Shown: one piece after another, positions 8,581 to 17,320 of the stretch
Layout of the letters: each line of letters opens with the position of its first letter
How positions within the stretch are numbered: the stretch's first letter is position 1
Assembly (NCBI GenBank): GCA_021325025.1
Contig: JAJPHZ010000007.1
Location: 126,190 to 190,189, forward strand
Origin: Pseudomonadota bacterium
GTDB lineage: Bacteria; Desulfobacterota; Binatia; Binatales; Binataceae
Length of the DNA stretch: 64,000 nt
Direction: 5' to 3'
Program-made: the position numbers and the translations under genes
Notes under the pieces: model-generated
The model's input: the letters and a program-made list of their open reading frames with translations, nothing else
Told to the model about the DNA's origin: nothing
Database searches by the model: none

Positions 8581-9294
8581 ATGGGCGCTGCGGCCGGTGC
8601 GAGGTTACCGGCCAACCGGGGCCGCCGCGCGCGTTTCTTCGCGTTGGAGAAGGTCGTGCTGCCCGTTGCGATTCATCCCCTGAAGATGCTGGTCCGAAGC
8701 TGGCGGCCGCGCGGCGCGGAGCATCCCGACGTGGCCGCGGCCCTGGCTGCGCCGCGGCTGCTCGTTGCGACCTGGCACGGCATGTTCCTGCATCTGCTGG
8801 CCTACGCGCCGCTGGTGCAAAGCCGCGGGCGGCGCCTGGTGGTGTTGGTCAGTCCCAGCCTCGATGGACGGCTGCTGGCGGCCGCGCTTGCGCATTTCGG
8901 CATCGAGCACGTCTTCGGGAGCAGCAACGCGCGCGGAGTAAGCGGCGCGCGCGAGTTTATCGCGCGCATCGGATCGGGCGACGTCGGCATAATCGCCGCC
9001 GACGGGCCGCGCGGTCCGTGCTGCGTGGCCAAGCCCGGATTGCTGGAGATTGCCGCGCTGGCGGATGCGCAAGTCTTCCTCGCGTCGACCGCTGCGCGCC
9101 GCGGTATCACCCTGCCGGCGTGGGATCGCAGTCATCTGCCGCCGCCCTTTGCCGCTCTTGAGTTGGCGGCGCGTCCGTTCGTGCCGGCCGCGGAAGCCAG
9201 TCTCGACCTGCAACTTGCCGCGATGCAGTCCCAGTTGCTCGCGCTGACGCGTTCGATGGCGAGCCCGGTGTTGCCGCCTGCGCATCGCGGCTGA
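8581..9294 (+). CDS. DUF374/LPLAT-like acyltransferase family protein
   Basis: A 237-residue protein resembling the DUF374 branch of lysophospholipid acyltransferase-like proteins. Key features are TWHGMF (His66, in the position of the HX4D-region histidine), VSPSLDGRLL and the characteristic DGPRGP at 141-146 after GIIAA. The family is thought to transfer acyl groups onto lipids or lipid A-like acceptors at the inner membrane. There is no strong membrane segment. ATG 8581 is chosen because it begins 1 bp after the SDR stop; an open frame extends further upstream inside the SDR but is only overlap. It is probably co-expressed with the SDR and with the acyl-CoA synthetase 67 bp downstream. Confidence 0.75.
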   Translation: MGAAAGARLPANRGRRARFFALEKVVLPVAIHPLKMLVRSWRPRGAEHPDVAAALAAPRLLVATWHGMFLHLLAYAPLVQSRGRRLVVLVSPSLDGRLLAAALAHFGIEHVFGSSNARGVSGAREFIARIGSGDVGIIAADGPRGPCCVAKPGLLEIAALADAQVFLASTAARRGITLPAWDRSHLPPPFAALELAARPFVPAAEASLDLQLAAMQSQLLALTRSMASPVLPPAHRG

Positions 9295-9361
9295 CGCGCC
9301 CCAGACTGTTTGTCGAGCCCGCTTGGGCGCGTAAGATCGACTGGGTCGCACGAGGTTGGTT

Positions 9362-10867
9362 ATGCCACAACGAACGACGCTGGCTGAGCTGCTCGCCGAT
9401 CCCAGCGCGCCGGCGCGCGCCATAATCGCGCCGTCCTCGGGCGCGGCGCTCAGCTACAACGACTTGGCTGAGCAGGTTGAACGGCTGGCTGCGGCGCTGC
9501 GCGGCGCCGGCCTGGCGCCCGGCGATTGTGTCTCGATAGTGCTGCCCAACGGCCTGGAGGTGCTCGTCCTGTTTCTGGCGCTGACCCGCGCCAGGCTGGT
9601 CGCGGCGCCATTGAACCCGGCCTATAAAGCCGACGAACTGCGGTTTTACATGGGAGATGCGCAGGCGCGCGCCGTGATTGCGGATACCGCCAACGCCGCG
9701 GTTCATGACGCCGCGGCCAAGCTGGGCCTGCCCGTATGGTCACCCACTGCTGACGCGCGGGGCCAGGTCTGGATTTCGCCTCTGGGCCCGGCTGCGAACC
9801 GGGTACCGGAGGCGGCGCGTCCAGACGACGTCGCGCTCTTTTTGCACACCAGCGGCACCACCAGCCGGCCCAAGGGCGTGCCGCTTACGCACACCAACGT
9901 GTTGTGCTCATCGCTCAACATTGCGCGCCATTATGAGCTGACCCCCGAGGATCGCAGTCTGGTCGTAATGCCGCTGTTTCACGTTCACGGGTTGATTGGT
10001 GCGGCGCTCTCGACCCTGGCCTCCGGCGGTGCCGTGATCGTGCCGCCGCGCTTTTCCGCCTCCGAGTTCTGGGGCCTGGCACGTGCGCATCGGGCGAGCT
10101 GGTATTCGGCCGTGCCGACCATTCATCAGGTGCTGCTGGCGCGCGCGGACAGCGACAGCGCGCCGCACCGCGGTCTGCGCTTCATCCGGTCATGCTCGGC
10201 GGCGCTGGCGCCGGCGACGCTGGCACAACTGGAGCGCCGTTTTGGTGCGCCCGTGCTTGAGGCATACGGGATGACCGAAGCGGCCCATCAGGTGGCCTCC
10301 AACCCGCCGCCGCCGCGTCCGCACAAGCCGGGCACGGTCGGAGTGGGCACTGCGGAGGTGGCGGTCATCGACGACGCGGGCCACCATTTGGGCGCCAACA
10401 TGCCGGGCGAGGTCGTGGTCCGTGGACCCACCGTGATGCGCGGTTATCGCAACAATCCCGAGGCCAACGCCGCTGCGTTTATCGACGGATGGTTCCGCAC
10501 GGGCGACCGCGGCGTGCTCGACGCCGACGGTTATCTGGCGCTGATCGGCAGGATCAAGGAGCTGATCAACCGGGGCGGTGAGAAAATCTCGCCGGCCGAA
10601 GTCGACGCGGTCCTGCTCGAGCATCCCGCCGTGGCCGAAGCCGCCGCCTTCGGTATCCCCGACGCCAAGTATGGCGAGGAAATCTGCGCGGCGGTGGTGT
10701 TGAAGGCCGATGCTGATGCGAATGAACTCGCCGCCTATTGCCGCAGCCGCCTGGCCGACTTCAAGGTGCCCAAGGCGTTTCACATCGTGGCGGCGTTACC
10801 CAAGGGCCCGACCGGCAAAATCCAGCGCCGCGAACTGTCGGCGATGTTCAAGCCGGGTGCGAAATAG
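9362..10867 (+). CDS. Acyl-CoA synthetase (AMP-forming, class I adenylate-forming enzyme)
   Basis: A 501-residue enzyme that activates a carboxylic acid with ATP to an acyl-adenylate and then to a CoA thioester. The phosphate loop TSGTTSRPKG is at about 163-172, the A5-type motif is AYGMTEAAHQ, the A7 aspartate is in TGDRG, A8 is in GRIKELINRGGEKISP, and the A10 lysine is in GPTGKIQRREL (about Lys486). ATG 9362 has GAGG 6 nt upstream and is preferred to an in-frame TTG at 9356. YGMTEAAHQ and the overall layout resemble the oxalyl-CoA synthetase/fatty acid-CoA ligase group, so the acid could be short or medium chain. It probably belongs to the Hint/SDR/DUF374 operon. Confidence 0.88.
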   Translation: MPQRTTLAELLADPSAPARAIIAPSSGAALSYNDLAEQVERLAAALRGAGLAPGDCVSIVLPNGLEVLVLFLALTRARLVAAPLNPAYKADELRFYMGDAQARAVIADTANAAVHDAAAKLGLPVWSPTADARGQVWISPLGPAANRVPEAARPDDVALFLHTSGTTSRPKGVPLTHTNVLCSSLNIARHYELTPEDRSLVVMPLFHVHGLIGAALSTLASGGAVIVPPRFSASEFWGLARAHRASWYSAVPTIHQVLLARADSDSAPHRGLRFIRSCSAALAPATLAQLERRFGAPVLEAYGMTEAAHQVASNPPPPRPHKPGTVGVGTAEVAVIDDAGHHLGANMPGEVVVRGPTVMRGYRNNPEANAAAFIDGWFRTGDRGVLDADGYLALIGRIKELINRGGEKISPAEVDAVLLEHPAVAEAAAFGIPDAKYGEEICAAVVLKADADANELAAYCRSRLADFKVPKAFHIVAALPKGPTGKIQRRELSAMFKPGAK

Positions 10868-10974
10868 AGCGCCGTCGCGGCGGGAGTTGTTGCTTCTGTC
10901 GATAATGCGCGGTCACCTTTGCGCCGCTGTCTTTTGGTTGAACTCAAAGGGAGCGCCACCACGCTCGAGCATCA

Positions 10975-11010
10975 AGGGCGGGTGCGACCGCCTGCCCTAC
11001 TGAAAGTAGG
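10975..11010. terminator. Two hairpins between convergent genes
   Basis: A hairpin AGGGCGGG/CCTGCCCT (10975-10999, loop of about 8 nt, one G-T pair) overlaps a second one, CCTAC-TGAAA-GTAGG (10996-11010). They lie just before the convergent stop at 11013. The first closely resembles the perfect hairpin at 31468-31495, so this may be a dispersed REP-like palindrome serving as a terminator. Confidence 0.4.
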
Positions 11011-11012
11011 CA

Positions 11013-11438
11013 TCACGCCGGCCTGCGGACGCGGAATTTCGGCAGTGTTACATCCTCGGTGACATCGTCGAAGATTACCTCGACCGGCAGGCCGATGCGC
11101 AGTTGGTCGGGCGGGATGTCCACTACCCAGGTGGCCATCCGCACGCCTTCATCCAGCTCCACGATCACGGTGGCATAGGGAACGTCGTCGGCGAAGTGGG
11201 GCAGCATCGGCTGGGTCGTAGTCGCCCAACTGAAGACCTGACCGCGGCCCGATGATTTCGCCCATTGGTAGTCGAACGAACCGCATTGCGGGCACATCTC
11301 GCGCGGCACGTGGCGCCAGGTGCCGCACGCCGAGCATTTCTGAAAGCGCAGCTCGTGCTTCTTGCACCAGGAGTAAAAGTCCCGCGCCAGACCGCGCATC
11401 GGCGGCAGCAGGCGCTTGTATTTGGCCGTGGTTTCCAT
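11013..11438 (-). CDS. Zn-ribbon/OB-fold DUF35 protein, partner of the thiolase-like protein
   Basis: A 141-residue DUF35 protein with an N-terminal rubredoxin-like zinc ribbon (Cys35, Cys38, Cys49, Cys52) and a C-terminal OB-fold (about 60-135, GRGQVFSWATTT then the YATVIVELDEGVR strands). Such proteins bind acyl-CoA chains and work as partners of thiolase-like or MaoC-like subunits; ChsH2 and the DUF35 partner of Ltp2 are known cases. Its start is 3 bp after the stop of the thiolase-like gene, so both are made from one transcript, and a heteromeric complex is likely. Confidence 0.88.
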   Translation of the reverse strand: METTAKYKRLLPPMRGLARDFYSWCKKHELRFQKCSACGTWRHVPREMCPQCGSFDYQWAKSSGRGQVFSWATTTQPMLPHFADDVPYATVIVELDEGVRMATWVVDIPPDQLRIGLPVEVIFDDVTEDVTLPKFRVRRPA

Positions 11439-11441
11439 GCT

Positions 11442-12611
11442 CTACCTCCGCAGCACGATCAGGCTGCCGTCGCCGAAGTCGCCAAACCCGGTGACCACGC
11501 CCAGCGCGGCGTCCTTGACCTGACGCTCGGCGCATTGATGGCGCAGTTGACGGGTCGCCTCCGCGATGTGATTGACTCCCGCCACGTGCGCTTCGGACAA
11601 CAGCCCGCCGTGGGTGTTGAAGGGCAGCTCGCCGCCCAATTCGATGCGCCCGTGCTGGACGAATTGTCCTGCCTCTCCGGGCTTGCACACGCCGAGCGCC
11701 TCCAGTTCCAGCAGCACGATGTGGGTGAAGCAGTCGTAGATTTGAACGAAGTCAAGATCGTTGACCGTGACTTCGGCCATCTCAAACGCCTTGGGTGCCG
11801 CGAAATACAGTCCAATCTTGAAGAAGTCCTTGCGCCCCGGAATATCGTCGGCGGGCAGCGGATGGCCCTCGGCGGCGCCGGAAATGTAGATCGGGGGCTG
11901 CTTGAGGTCGCGGGCGCGTTCGGCCGAACTGATGATTACGGCGCAGGCGCCGTCGGTCTCCAGGCAGCAGTCGAACAGCCGAAACGGCTGCGCCACCATG
12001 CGCGCGTTGCGGTAATCGTCCATGGTCAGCGGACGGTTGCGCATGAACGCCTTCTCGTTTAGATGCGCGTGCTTGCGGGCAGCCAGCGCGACCGCCGCCG
12101 GGCCCTCCAGCGGAACCTTGTATTGCTCGACGTAGCGCGTCGCCAGCCACGCGAACCATTGCGCCGGCACGGCCAGTCCGTAGGGCATGTAGTATTCCGA
12201 CATCGTAAGCCCGAAGGAGGGCGGCAGACCGACCGGACCGCCGCGCCCGGCGCCGCGCACGCCGGCGCCCGAATACGCGTTCCATCCCACCGGAATCAGC
12301 ACATGGCGCGCGATGCCCATCGCCACCGCCAGCGCCGCGGTCTGCACCGCCGCCACCGGCGCCGCGCCGCCGATATTGCTGGAGGCGGTGTAGCGCAGGT
12401 CAGGGATTCCCAGGTTGGCGGCCAGATGCTCGGCGGTTGGCATCGGCATCGGCAACACCATCCCGTCGATGTCATGCGGCTTAAGTCCGGCGTCATCCAG
12501 CGCCGCCATCGTTGCATGCAAGATCTGACTTAGCTGGCTGCGATCGGTGCCGCGCGTGTACGGCGTCTCACCGACTCCAACGATACAGGCCTTGTCTTTG
12601 AGCGGATGCAT
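11442..12611 (-). CDS. Thiolase-like (SCP2/lipid-transfer type) protein, possible retro-aldolase
   Basis: A 389-residue protein of the SCP-x/nonspecific lipid-transfer thiolase group: CIVGVGETPYTRG near the start, VQIYDCFTH late, and HGGLLSEAHVAG near the C terminus. At the place of the nucleophilic Cys in true thiolases I see SNIGGAAP, with no Cys. Ltp2-type aldolases in steroid side-chain breakdown also pair with a DUF35 subunit and do not use that Cys, so C-C cleavage by retro-aldol is a real alternative to thiolysis. ATG 12611 is preferred over an open extension because GGGAGGA lies 7 nt before it. The next gene is its DUF35 partner. Confidence 0.82.
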   Translation of the reverse strand: MHPLKDKACIVGVGETPYTRGTDRSQLSQILHATMAALDDAGLKPHDIDGMVLPMPMPTAEHLAANLGIPDLRYTASSNIGGAAPVAAVQTAALAVAMGIARHVLIPVGWNAYSGAGVRGAGRGGPVGLPPSFGLTMSEYYMPYGLAVPAQWFAWLATRYVEQYKVPLEGPAAVALAARKHAHLNEKAFMRNRPLTMDDYRNARMVAQPFRLFDCCLETDGACAVIISSAERARDLKQPPIYISGAAEGHPLPADDIPGRKDFFKIGLYFAAPKAFEMAEVTVNDLDFVQIYDCFTHIVLLELEALGVCKPGEAGQFVQHGRIELGGELPFNTHGGLLSEAHVAGVNHIAEATRQLRHQCAERQVKDAALGVVTGFGDFGDGSLIVLRR

Positions 12612-12750
12612 CGGTCGTCCTCCCATCCTGCTGTCGGGAGATAAGCCCACTTGCGCCGCCGCCGTCAAGCGTATCACGCACCGATTAGCTGCTCATCGCC
12701 GATCGGAGTAAGCTTTGCTTGTCAAACATCAATCGCAAGGGGAGTGCGCG

Positions 12751-13044
12751 ATGCTGTACGTGGCGTTTTACAAGAACAAACCGGGCGTGGCGCTCAAGGA
12801 CAAGGAAGTGGTGGAGAAGTCACGCAAATGGTGGAACGAGGGCGGCAAGCCCAAGGGTCTCAAGACGATCGCGCTGTACGGCGCGCTCAGCTCCGATGCG
12901 CCCGACGTGTTCGTATTCGAGACCGACAATCACGACGACATCCGCAAGATGATCAGCTTCTGGCGCGATACCACCGACTTCCAGGTCTATCCGGGAGTCG
13001 ATCTGGCAGCGGATTTCCGCAAGCAGGGAATGAAGGTGGCCTAG
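12751..13044 (+). CDS. DUF3303-like small protein
   Basis: A 97-residue protein with the pattern of the DUF3303 family, probably a dimeric alpha/beta barrel: a first strand MLYVAFYKNKP, then VFVFETDNHDDIRKMISFW, then FQVYPGVDL. ATG 12751 follows AAGGGGAGTG. It diverges from the thiolase operon with about 140 bp between starts. The function is unknown. Members often sit near catabolic genes, but no catalytic residue can be named. Confidence 0.65.
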   Translation: MLYVAFYKNKPGVALKDKEVVEKSRKWWNEGGKPKGLKTIALYGALSSDAPDVFVFETDNHDDIRKMISFWRDTTDFQVYPGVDLAADFRKQGMKVA

Positions 13045-13048
13045 CGGC

Positions 13049-13195
13049 GGTGTTGAGAAAGTGGGATTGTGGAGTCAAGCAGGTGGTGCTCAACACCCTG
13101 CATAAAAACTGGCTTCCTTCCCTAATCTTCTCTCCCTCTGGGAGAGATAAGAGAGAGGGAGCAGGCGGTGAAAATTCTCTTTCAACAGTCTGCTG
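13049..13195. repeat. Cluster of inverted repeats in the intergenic region
   Basis: GGTGTTGAG (13049-13057) has its exact complement CTCAACACC at 13089-13097. A tight hairpin CTCTCCC-TCT-GGGAGAG follows at 13130-13146, with a further GAGGGAG at 13155-13161. The segment ends with a TTTCAACAGTCTGCT motif (13180-13194). The 175-bp gap between two convergent genes is made largely of such repeats and looks like a miniature repeat or REP remnant. The hairpins may also act as terminators. Confidence 0.4.
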
Positions 13196-13219
13196 CCAGG
13201 TCCTGAGCGACGCGCGAGG

Positions 13220-13615
13220 TTATCTTTGTTCAACCGCACCCGGCGGCAGTTCGCCGGGCTTCCTGACGTCCTCGTCAGGAAACAGCCACCAGACCTGCCC
13301 CACATGCGGCCCGCCCATCACCCGCACCTTGGGACCGCCCATGATCTGCACCTTGGTGCCGGCGTCGAGCACGACCAGATGGCCGCCGGCGCCCAGCTTT
13401 TCCAAAGCTTCGGTAGCTTCCTGCATCTCGCTCTGCGAACTGCCGGTATGCAGGTAGCGGCTGGCCTGGCTGAAGTTGGCGTCGCTGTCGGCGGCCAGCG
13501 TCTCGCGCGGCAACTTCATGTTGTCCTGGGCGCGCACCGGCCCCGGACCAACAAGGGCAATGCAGGCCAGCGTCAGCAAGGCCATCGTGATGGCGGTGAA
13601 AAAGCTCAGCTTCAT
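13220..13615 (-). CDS. Secreted protein of unknown function
   Basis: I do not recognise this 131-residue protein. It has a clear Sec signal peptide (MKLSFFTAITMALLTLACIALVG, cleavage near VRAQ). The mature part has a helical stretch QSEMQEATEALEKLG, then beta-rich HLVVLDAGTKVQIMGG with a near duplicate, PKVRVMGG, and a closing WWLFPDEDV. This could be a small SH3-like or beta domain in the periplasm. It converges with the DUF3303-like gene across a repeat-filled gap. Confidence 0.6.
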   Translation of the reverse strand: MKLSFFTAITMALLTLACIALVGPGPVRAQDNMKLPRETLAADSDANFSQASRYLHTGSSQSEMQEATEALEKLGAGGHLVVLDAGTKVQIMGGPKVRVMGGPHVGQVWWLFPDEDVRKPGELPPGAVEQR

Positions 13616-13821
13616 CGTGGGCTCCGCGTTAGCTCCGAATGCAAAACGAGCCTGGCAGATCAGGGCGTCAAGGCCACGCTCGACCTCCCATTTTTTAATA
13701 CCACGCGGGACAAGTCCAGATGGTCCTGTGCAAGCCGATCGGCGAGCCTGTCGACGCGCATGCGCCGCCGCCTTAGCGTGCTGTGGCGATGGTTGCTATA
13801 GAATGCGCCGGAGGTTTGCGA

Positions 13822-15330
13822 ATGTCGAAGGCAGCCAGGCAGGGGATGATCGCGACGGCGTTGATGTTGTGCCTGATGGTTGTTGGGGCAGGCAGCGTTG
13901 CGGGCGGCGCACGCGGGTTGCGCAGCGACCGCCACATCAAGCGGGTGCTGTTCATCAGCGTCGACGGGATGCATGCGCTGGACCTGGCCAACTACGTGCG
14001 CGACCATCCCCACTCCACGCTGGCCCGCCTGAGCGCTCACGGTGTGACCTATACGCAGGCGTGGACTTCCAGGCCCTCGGACTCCTTTCCGGGAACGCTG
14101 GCCGAATTCACCGGCGGCAGCCCGATTTCAACCGGCGTGTGGTACTGTCTGAGCTACGACCGCAAGCTGTCGCCGCCGCACTCCAAGTGCGCGACGCTGG
14201 GCACGGCGGTGCTCTACGACCAGCGGATGGATTACAACCCGCACGCACTGGATGGCGGCGGCGGTCTGGATCCCGCCAAGCTGCCGCTGGACCCGGCGCG
14301 CGGTTGCACGCCCGTCTATCCGCATCAGTACCTGAGGGTCAACACGATCTTCGAGGTGGCCAGGGCGCATGGCCTGCGCACGGCGTGGACCGACAAGCAT
14401 CCCGTGTATGACATCGTCAACGGCCCGTCCGGTCACGGTGTTGACGATTTGTTCAACCCCGAGATTTCCGCCGATGCCGGCGGCGGCAAGACCTATCAGT
14501 CCAGCGTTCCGTTGACCATCAAATACGACGAGATAAAGGTGCGCGCGACGCTCAATCAGATCGCGGGCAGGGATCACACCGGACAGCATGTGGTCGGCGT
14601 GCCGGCGATCTTCGGCATGAATTTTCAGGCCGTCAACACGGGCCAGAAGAAGAGTCCGGGCGGCTACCGCGACGCCGCCGGAACGCCCACCCCGCTGCTG
14701 GCCGACGCCTTTGCGTTCGTGGACGCGTCGTTGGGCAGGATGGTCGACGCGCTGGCTGCGCGCCATCTGCTCGGCTCAACCCTGATCGTCGTCACCGCCA
14801 AGCACGGCAATGCGCCAATCGATCCGCTCCAGTACCGGCGCGTGTCGCCCACGCCCAGCGACTACGTGGTCAAGGCGGGCAACGCCGCGTTTGCACGCCA
14901 GCTGGGAATCGCGGTGCTGTGGCTGCGCCATCAGGAGCGCACGGCGGAGATGGTGCGCAAGTTCTATGAACCCGAGACCTGGGCGGCGCTGATGATTTCC
15001 AACATCTACAGCGGGCCTTCGCTGCAACTGTTCGCCAACGACCCGGCCGCCGACTCGCGCGTCCCCGACATCATCATCGAGCCGCGCGGCGGCGTAGACT
15101 ACAGCGGAATCGCCAGCAATATCGCCGAGCACGGCGGTTTCAACGTCGAGGATCGCAACGTGGTGCTGCTGGTTGCCGACTGGGGAAATCCCGCCATCGC
15201 AGGCCACGTGATCAAGAGCTCGGTTGACGCAACGCAGCTTGCGCCCACGATGGCGCTGGCGCTCGGGCTGGACCCGCTGCAGTTGCAGGCGGTGCGGCGG
15301 GAGAAGACCGCGCCGCTGCCGGAGTTCTAG
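13822..15330 (+). CDS. Secreted type I phosphodiesterase/nucleotide pyrophosphatase-like phosphatase
   Basis: A 502-residue alkaline-phosphatase-superfamily hydrolase. A signal segment (MIATALMLCLMVVGAG) is followed by the first metal site VLFISVDGMHALDL (Asp48), the nucleophile region RPSDSFPGTLAEF (Thr92 is the likely nucleophile, as in NPP enzymes), a second metal region around TAWTDKHPVYD, and late TAKHGN and EHGGFN histidines. It is expected in the periplasm, hydrolysing phosphodiester or phosphonate-type bonds; the substrate is unknown. ATG 13822 is 7 nt after GGAGG and is preferred over an ATG 39 nt upstream. Convergent hairpins follow the stop. Confidence 0.85.
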   Translation: MSKAARQGMIATALMLCLMVVGAGSVAGGARGLRSDRHIKRVLFISVDGMHALDLANYVRDHPHSTLARLSAHGVTYTQAWTSRPSDSFPGTLAEFTGGSPISTGVWYCLSYDRKLSPPHSKCATLGTAVLYDQRMDYNPHALDGGGGLDPAKLPLDPARGCTPVYPHQYLRVNTIFEVARAHGLRTAWTDKHPVYDIVNGPSGHGVDDLFNPEISADAGGGKTYQSSVPLTIKYDEIKVRATLNQIAGRDHTGQHVVGVPAIFGMNFQAVNTGQKKSPGGYRDAAGTPTPLLADAFAFVDASLGRMVDALAARHLLGSTLIVVTAKHGNAPIDPLQYRRVSPTPSDYVVKAGNAAFARQLGIAVLWLRHQERTAEMVRKFYEPETWAALMISNIYSGPSLQLFANDPAADSRVPDIIIEPRGGVDYSGIASNIAEHGGFNVEDRNVVLLVADWGNPAIAGHVIKSSVDATQLAPTMALALGLDPLQLQAVRREKTAPLPEF

Positions 15331-15376
15331 CGGAAAAAGGATTTTCCGCGCCCCCGGGCGGCGCAGCCCGCCGCCC
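15330..15376. terminator. Double hairpin between convergent genes
   Basis: GCGGAAAA (15330-15337) pairs with TTTTCCGC (15342-15349) around AGGA. It is followed by GGGCGGC (15356-15362) pairing with GCCGCCC (15370-15376). This fills the 47-bp gap between the phosphodiesterase and the MoaD-like gene and should stop transcription from both sides. Confidence 0.55.
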
Positions 15377-15377
15377 T

Positions 15378-15674
15378 CTAGCCGCCCGCCATCGCGCCCA
15401 CGATCATGAAGGGCTCGGCTGCCGCGGCGACCGCGGCGGGCAGCAGGGCGTCGGGCGGGTCGTGCGACAGATCCTGCTCGCAGGCGAAAAATCTTACAAA
15501 CGGGCGGCGCTTCTTCGTGACCTGGTCGCGCACCGTGCCGCGCAGCATCGGGTAGCGCGCTTCCAGCGCGTCGAGGAGCGCGCCCTGCGTGACGCGGCCC
15601 TCGACTTCAAGAACGGCCTCGCCGTCCACGCGGGCCAGCTTGCGCAGATGCGCCGGCAGTACGACGCGAATCAT
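15378..15674 (-). CDS. MoaD/ThiS-like ubiquitin-fold protein with C-terminal Gly-Gly
   Basis: A 98-residue beta-grasp protein of the MoaD/ThiS type. The N-terminal strand is [13 protein letters not shown], the helix is [18 protein letters not shown], and the last residues are AMAGG, giving the terminal Gly-Gly typical of sulfur-carrier or ubiquitin-like modifier proteins. ATG 15674 overlaps the stop of the upstream BNR gene (ATGA), so the two are coupled. No E1-like MoeB/ThiF or MoaE gene is nearby. It could carry sulfur as thiocarboxylate or act as a small protein modifier; neither can be shown here. Confidence 0.82.
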   Translation of the reverse strand: MIRVVLPAHLRKLARVDGEAVLEVEGRVTQGALLDALEARYPMLRGTVRDQVTKKRRPFVRFFACEQDLSHDPPDALLPAAVAAAAEPFMIVGAMAGG

Positions 15675-16786
15675 CGCAGCGTCTGCACCTCGACCGACAG
15701 TACCGCGGGCAGGCTGTGGACGATCGCACTCCAGCGGTCGCCGCCGTCGGCCGACGCGAAGAGCTGGCCGCCGGTGGTGCCGAAGTACACGCCGCAAGAG
15801 TCCAGTCCGTCCACCGCCATCGCGCCGCGCAGCACGTTGACGTAGCAGTTGCTCTGCGGCAGCCCGTTGGTCAGCGCCTGCCACTGATCGCCGCCGCTGC
15901 GGCTGCGATACACGCGCAGCTTGCCCTCGGGCGGGTAATGCTCGGAATCACTCTTGACCGGCACCACGTAGACGGTGTCGGGTTCGTGGGCGTGGACCTC
16001 GATAGCGAAGCCGAAGTCCGAAGGGAGGTCGCCGCTGATTTCGCGCCAGCTCGCGCCGCCGTCGTCGCTGCGCATCACGTCCCAGTGCTTTTGCATGAAC
16101 AGCACCTCGGGCCGCGCCGGATGCATCGCGATGCGATGCACGCAATGGCCGACTTCCGCGTCGGGGTCGGGGATCTGCTGCGAGTGCAGCCCATGATTGG
16201 CCGGCCGCCAGCTCGCGCCGCCGTCGTCGCTGCGAAACACGCCGGCCGCCGAGATCGCGCCGAAGATGCGCCCGGGATTGGCACTGTCGAAAATCAGCGT
16301 GTGCAGGCACAGGCCGCCCGCCCCGGGCTGCCACCCCGGCGCGGACGGATGCGTGCGCAAACCGGCCATCTCCTGCCACGTCTGTCCGCCGTCGGTGGTG
16401 CGGAACAAGGCCGCGTCTTCGGCGCCGGCGTAAACTGTGTCCGGATCGGTCAAGGACGGCTCGAGATCCCAGATGCGTTTGAATTCAAACGGGCGCGGCG
16501 TGCCGTCGTACCACAGGTGATTGCCCGGCTCGCCCTGATATGTGAACTGATTGCCCACCGGCTCCCAGCTCCGGCCGCCGTCGTTGGAGCGCTGGATTAT
16601 CTGGCCGAACCACGCGTTGGACTGCGAGGCATACAAGCGGTCGGGATCGGCCGGCGAAGCCTTGAGATGGTAGATTTCCCAGCCTCCGAAATGCGGCCCG
16701 CTGATGTCCCACTTCCTGCGCTTGCCGTCGCTGGTCAGGATAAATGCGCCCTTGCGTGTGCCAACCAGTATCCGTACTTTGCTCAT
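15671..16786 (-). CDS. BNR/Asp-box repeat beta-propeller protein
   Basis: A 371-residue protein with five Asp-box (S/T-x-D-x-G-x-x-W) turns: [24 protein letters not shown] twice and SADGGDRW. These mark blades of a sialidase/VPS10/YCF48-like propeller. No signal peptide is evident, so it is probably cytoplasmic. Sialidase active-site residues are not recognisable, so it is more likely a binding scaffold. It overlaps by 4 bp with both the HxlR gene upstream and the MoaD-like gene downstream, giving a tightly coupled three-gene operon. Similar BNR plus MoaD-like pairs occur in other bacteria; their joint role is unknown to me. Confidence 0.85.
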   Translation of the reverse strand: MSKVRILVGTRKGAFILTSDGKRRKWDISGPHFGGWEIYHLKASPADPDRLYASQSNAWFGQIIQRSNDGGRSWEPVGNQFTYQGEPGNHLWYDGTPRPFEFKRIWDLEPSLTDPDTVYAGAEDAALFRTTDGGQTWQEMAGLRTHPSAPGWQPGAGGLCLHTLIFDSANPGRIFGAISAAGVFRSDDGGASWRPANHGLHSQQIPDPDAEVGHCVHRIAMHPARPEVLFMQKHWDVMRSDDGGASWREISGDLPSDFGFAIEVHAHEPDTVYVVPVKSDSEHYPPEGKLRVYRSRSGGDQWQALTNGLPQSNCYVNVLRGAMAVDGLDSCGVYFGTTGGQLFASADGGDRWSAIVHSLPAVLSVEVQTLR

Positions 16787-17274
16787 TTTCCGCTCCTTCC
16801 TTGAATGAATTGAGGGTCAATGCCGTCCGCGGTGAACCTGGATATCAGGGGCGTGCAGTCGCGCTCGCGCCATCGCCGCCGCACTTCGGCGAGGATTGTC
16901 TCGCGGCTTTTCTCCATCTTGACCAGCAGCGCGCACGACTGCGGGCCGAGCTCGTAGCGCGCTCCCCAAATCAGCAGCTCCAAAAGCACCGGCGCCAGGT
17001 CGATGCCCTTTTGGGTCAGCCGATAATTTATCCTGCGCTCGTCGCGCCCGTCGGGTTCCGCGCTGATGATCCCCGCGCTCTGAAGTTTGTGCAGACGGTC
17101 GGCCAGGATGTTGGTCGCAATGCCCTCGCCCGAGTGCTGAAACTCTTTGAATGTGCGCAACCCGCGCACCATCAGATCGCGTACGATCAGCAGCGACCAG
17201 CGATCTCCGAAAATCTCAAGCGCGCTGCTGACCGGGCATCCCGATCGCCGCCTTGCCTTGCGTCTTGCCGGCAC
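16783..17274 (-). CDS. HxlR-family winged-helix transcription regulator
   Basis: A 163-residue regulator of the HxlR type. It has an N-terminal Cys13 in [20 protein letters not shown] (the conserved Cys used in redox or quinone sensing in several relatives), a winged helix with [25 protein letters not shown] as recognition region, and the wing [12 protein letters not shown]. It leads the BNR/MoaD operon with 4-bp overlaps. A 27-bp inverted repeat 20 bp upstream of its start is the probable operator for autoregulation. The C-terminal 50 residues (about 115-163) extend beyond the usual core of about 110 residues. Confidence 0.9.
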   Translation of the reverse strand: MPARRKARRRSGCPVSSALEIFGDRWSLLIVRDLMVRGLRTFKEFQHSGEGIATNILADRLHKLQSAGIISAEPDGRDERRINYRLTQKGIDLAPVLLELLIWGARYELGPQSCALLVKMEKSRETILAEVRRRWRERDCTPLISRFTADGIDPQFIQGRSGK

Positions 17275-17293
17275 CTGGCGGCCACCTTACAGC

Positions 17294-17320
17294 AATTTAC
17301 TTGTAAAGTGCAAGTGAATT
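17294..17320 (-). promoter_or_regulatory. Probable operator of the HxlR/BNR/MoaD operon
   Basis: AATTTACTTG (17294-17303) and CAAGTGAATT (17311-17320) form an inverted repeat with 9 of 10 matching positions around a 7-nt centre TAAAGTG. It lies 20-46 bp before the HxlR start, is much more AT-rich than the surroundings, and has the ACTT...AAGT character reported for HxlR-type sites. Autorepression is inferred. Confidence 0.6.
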
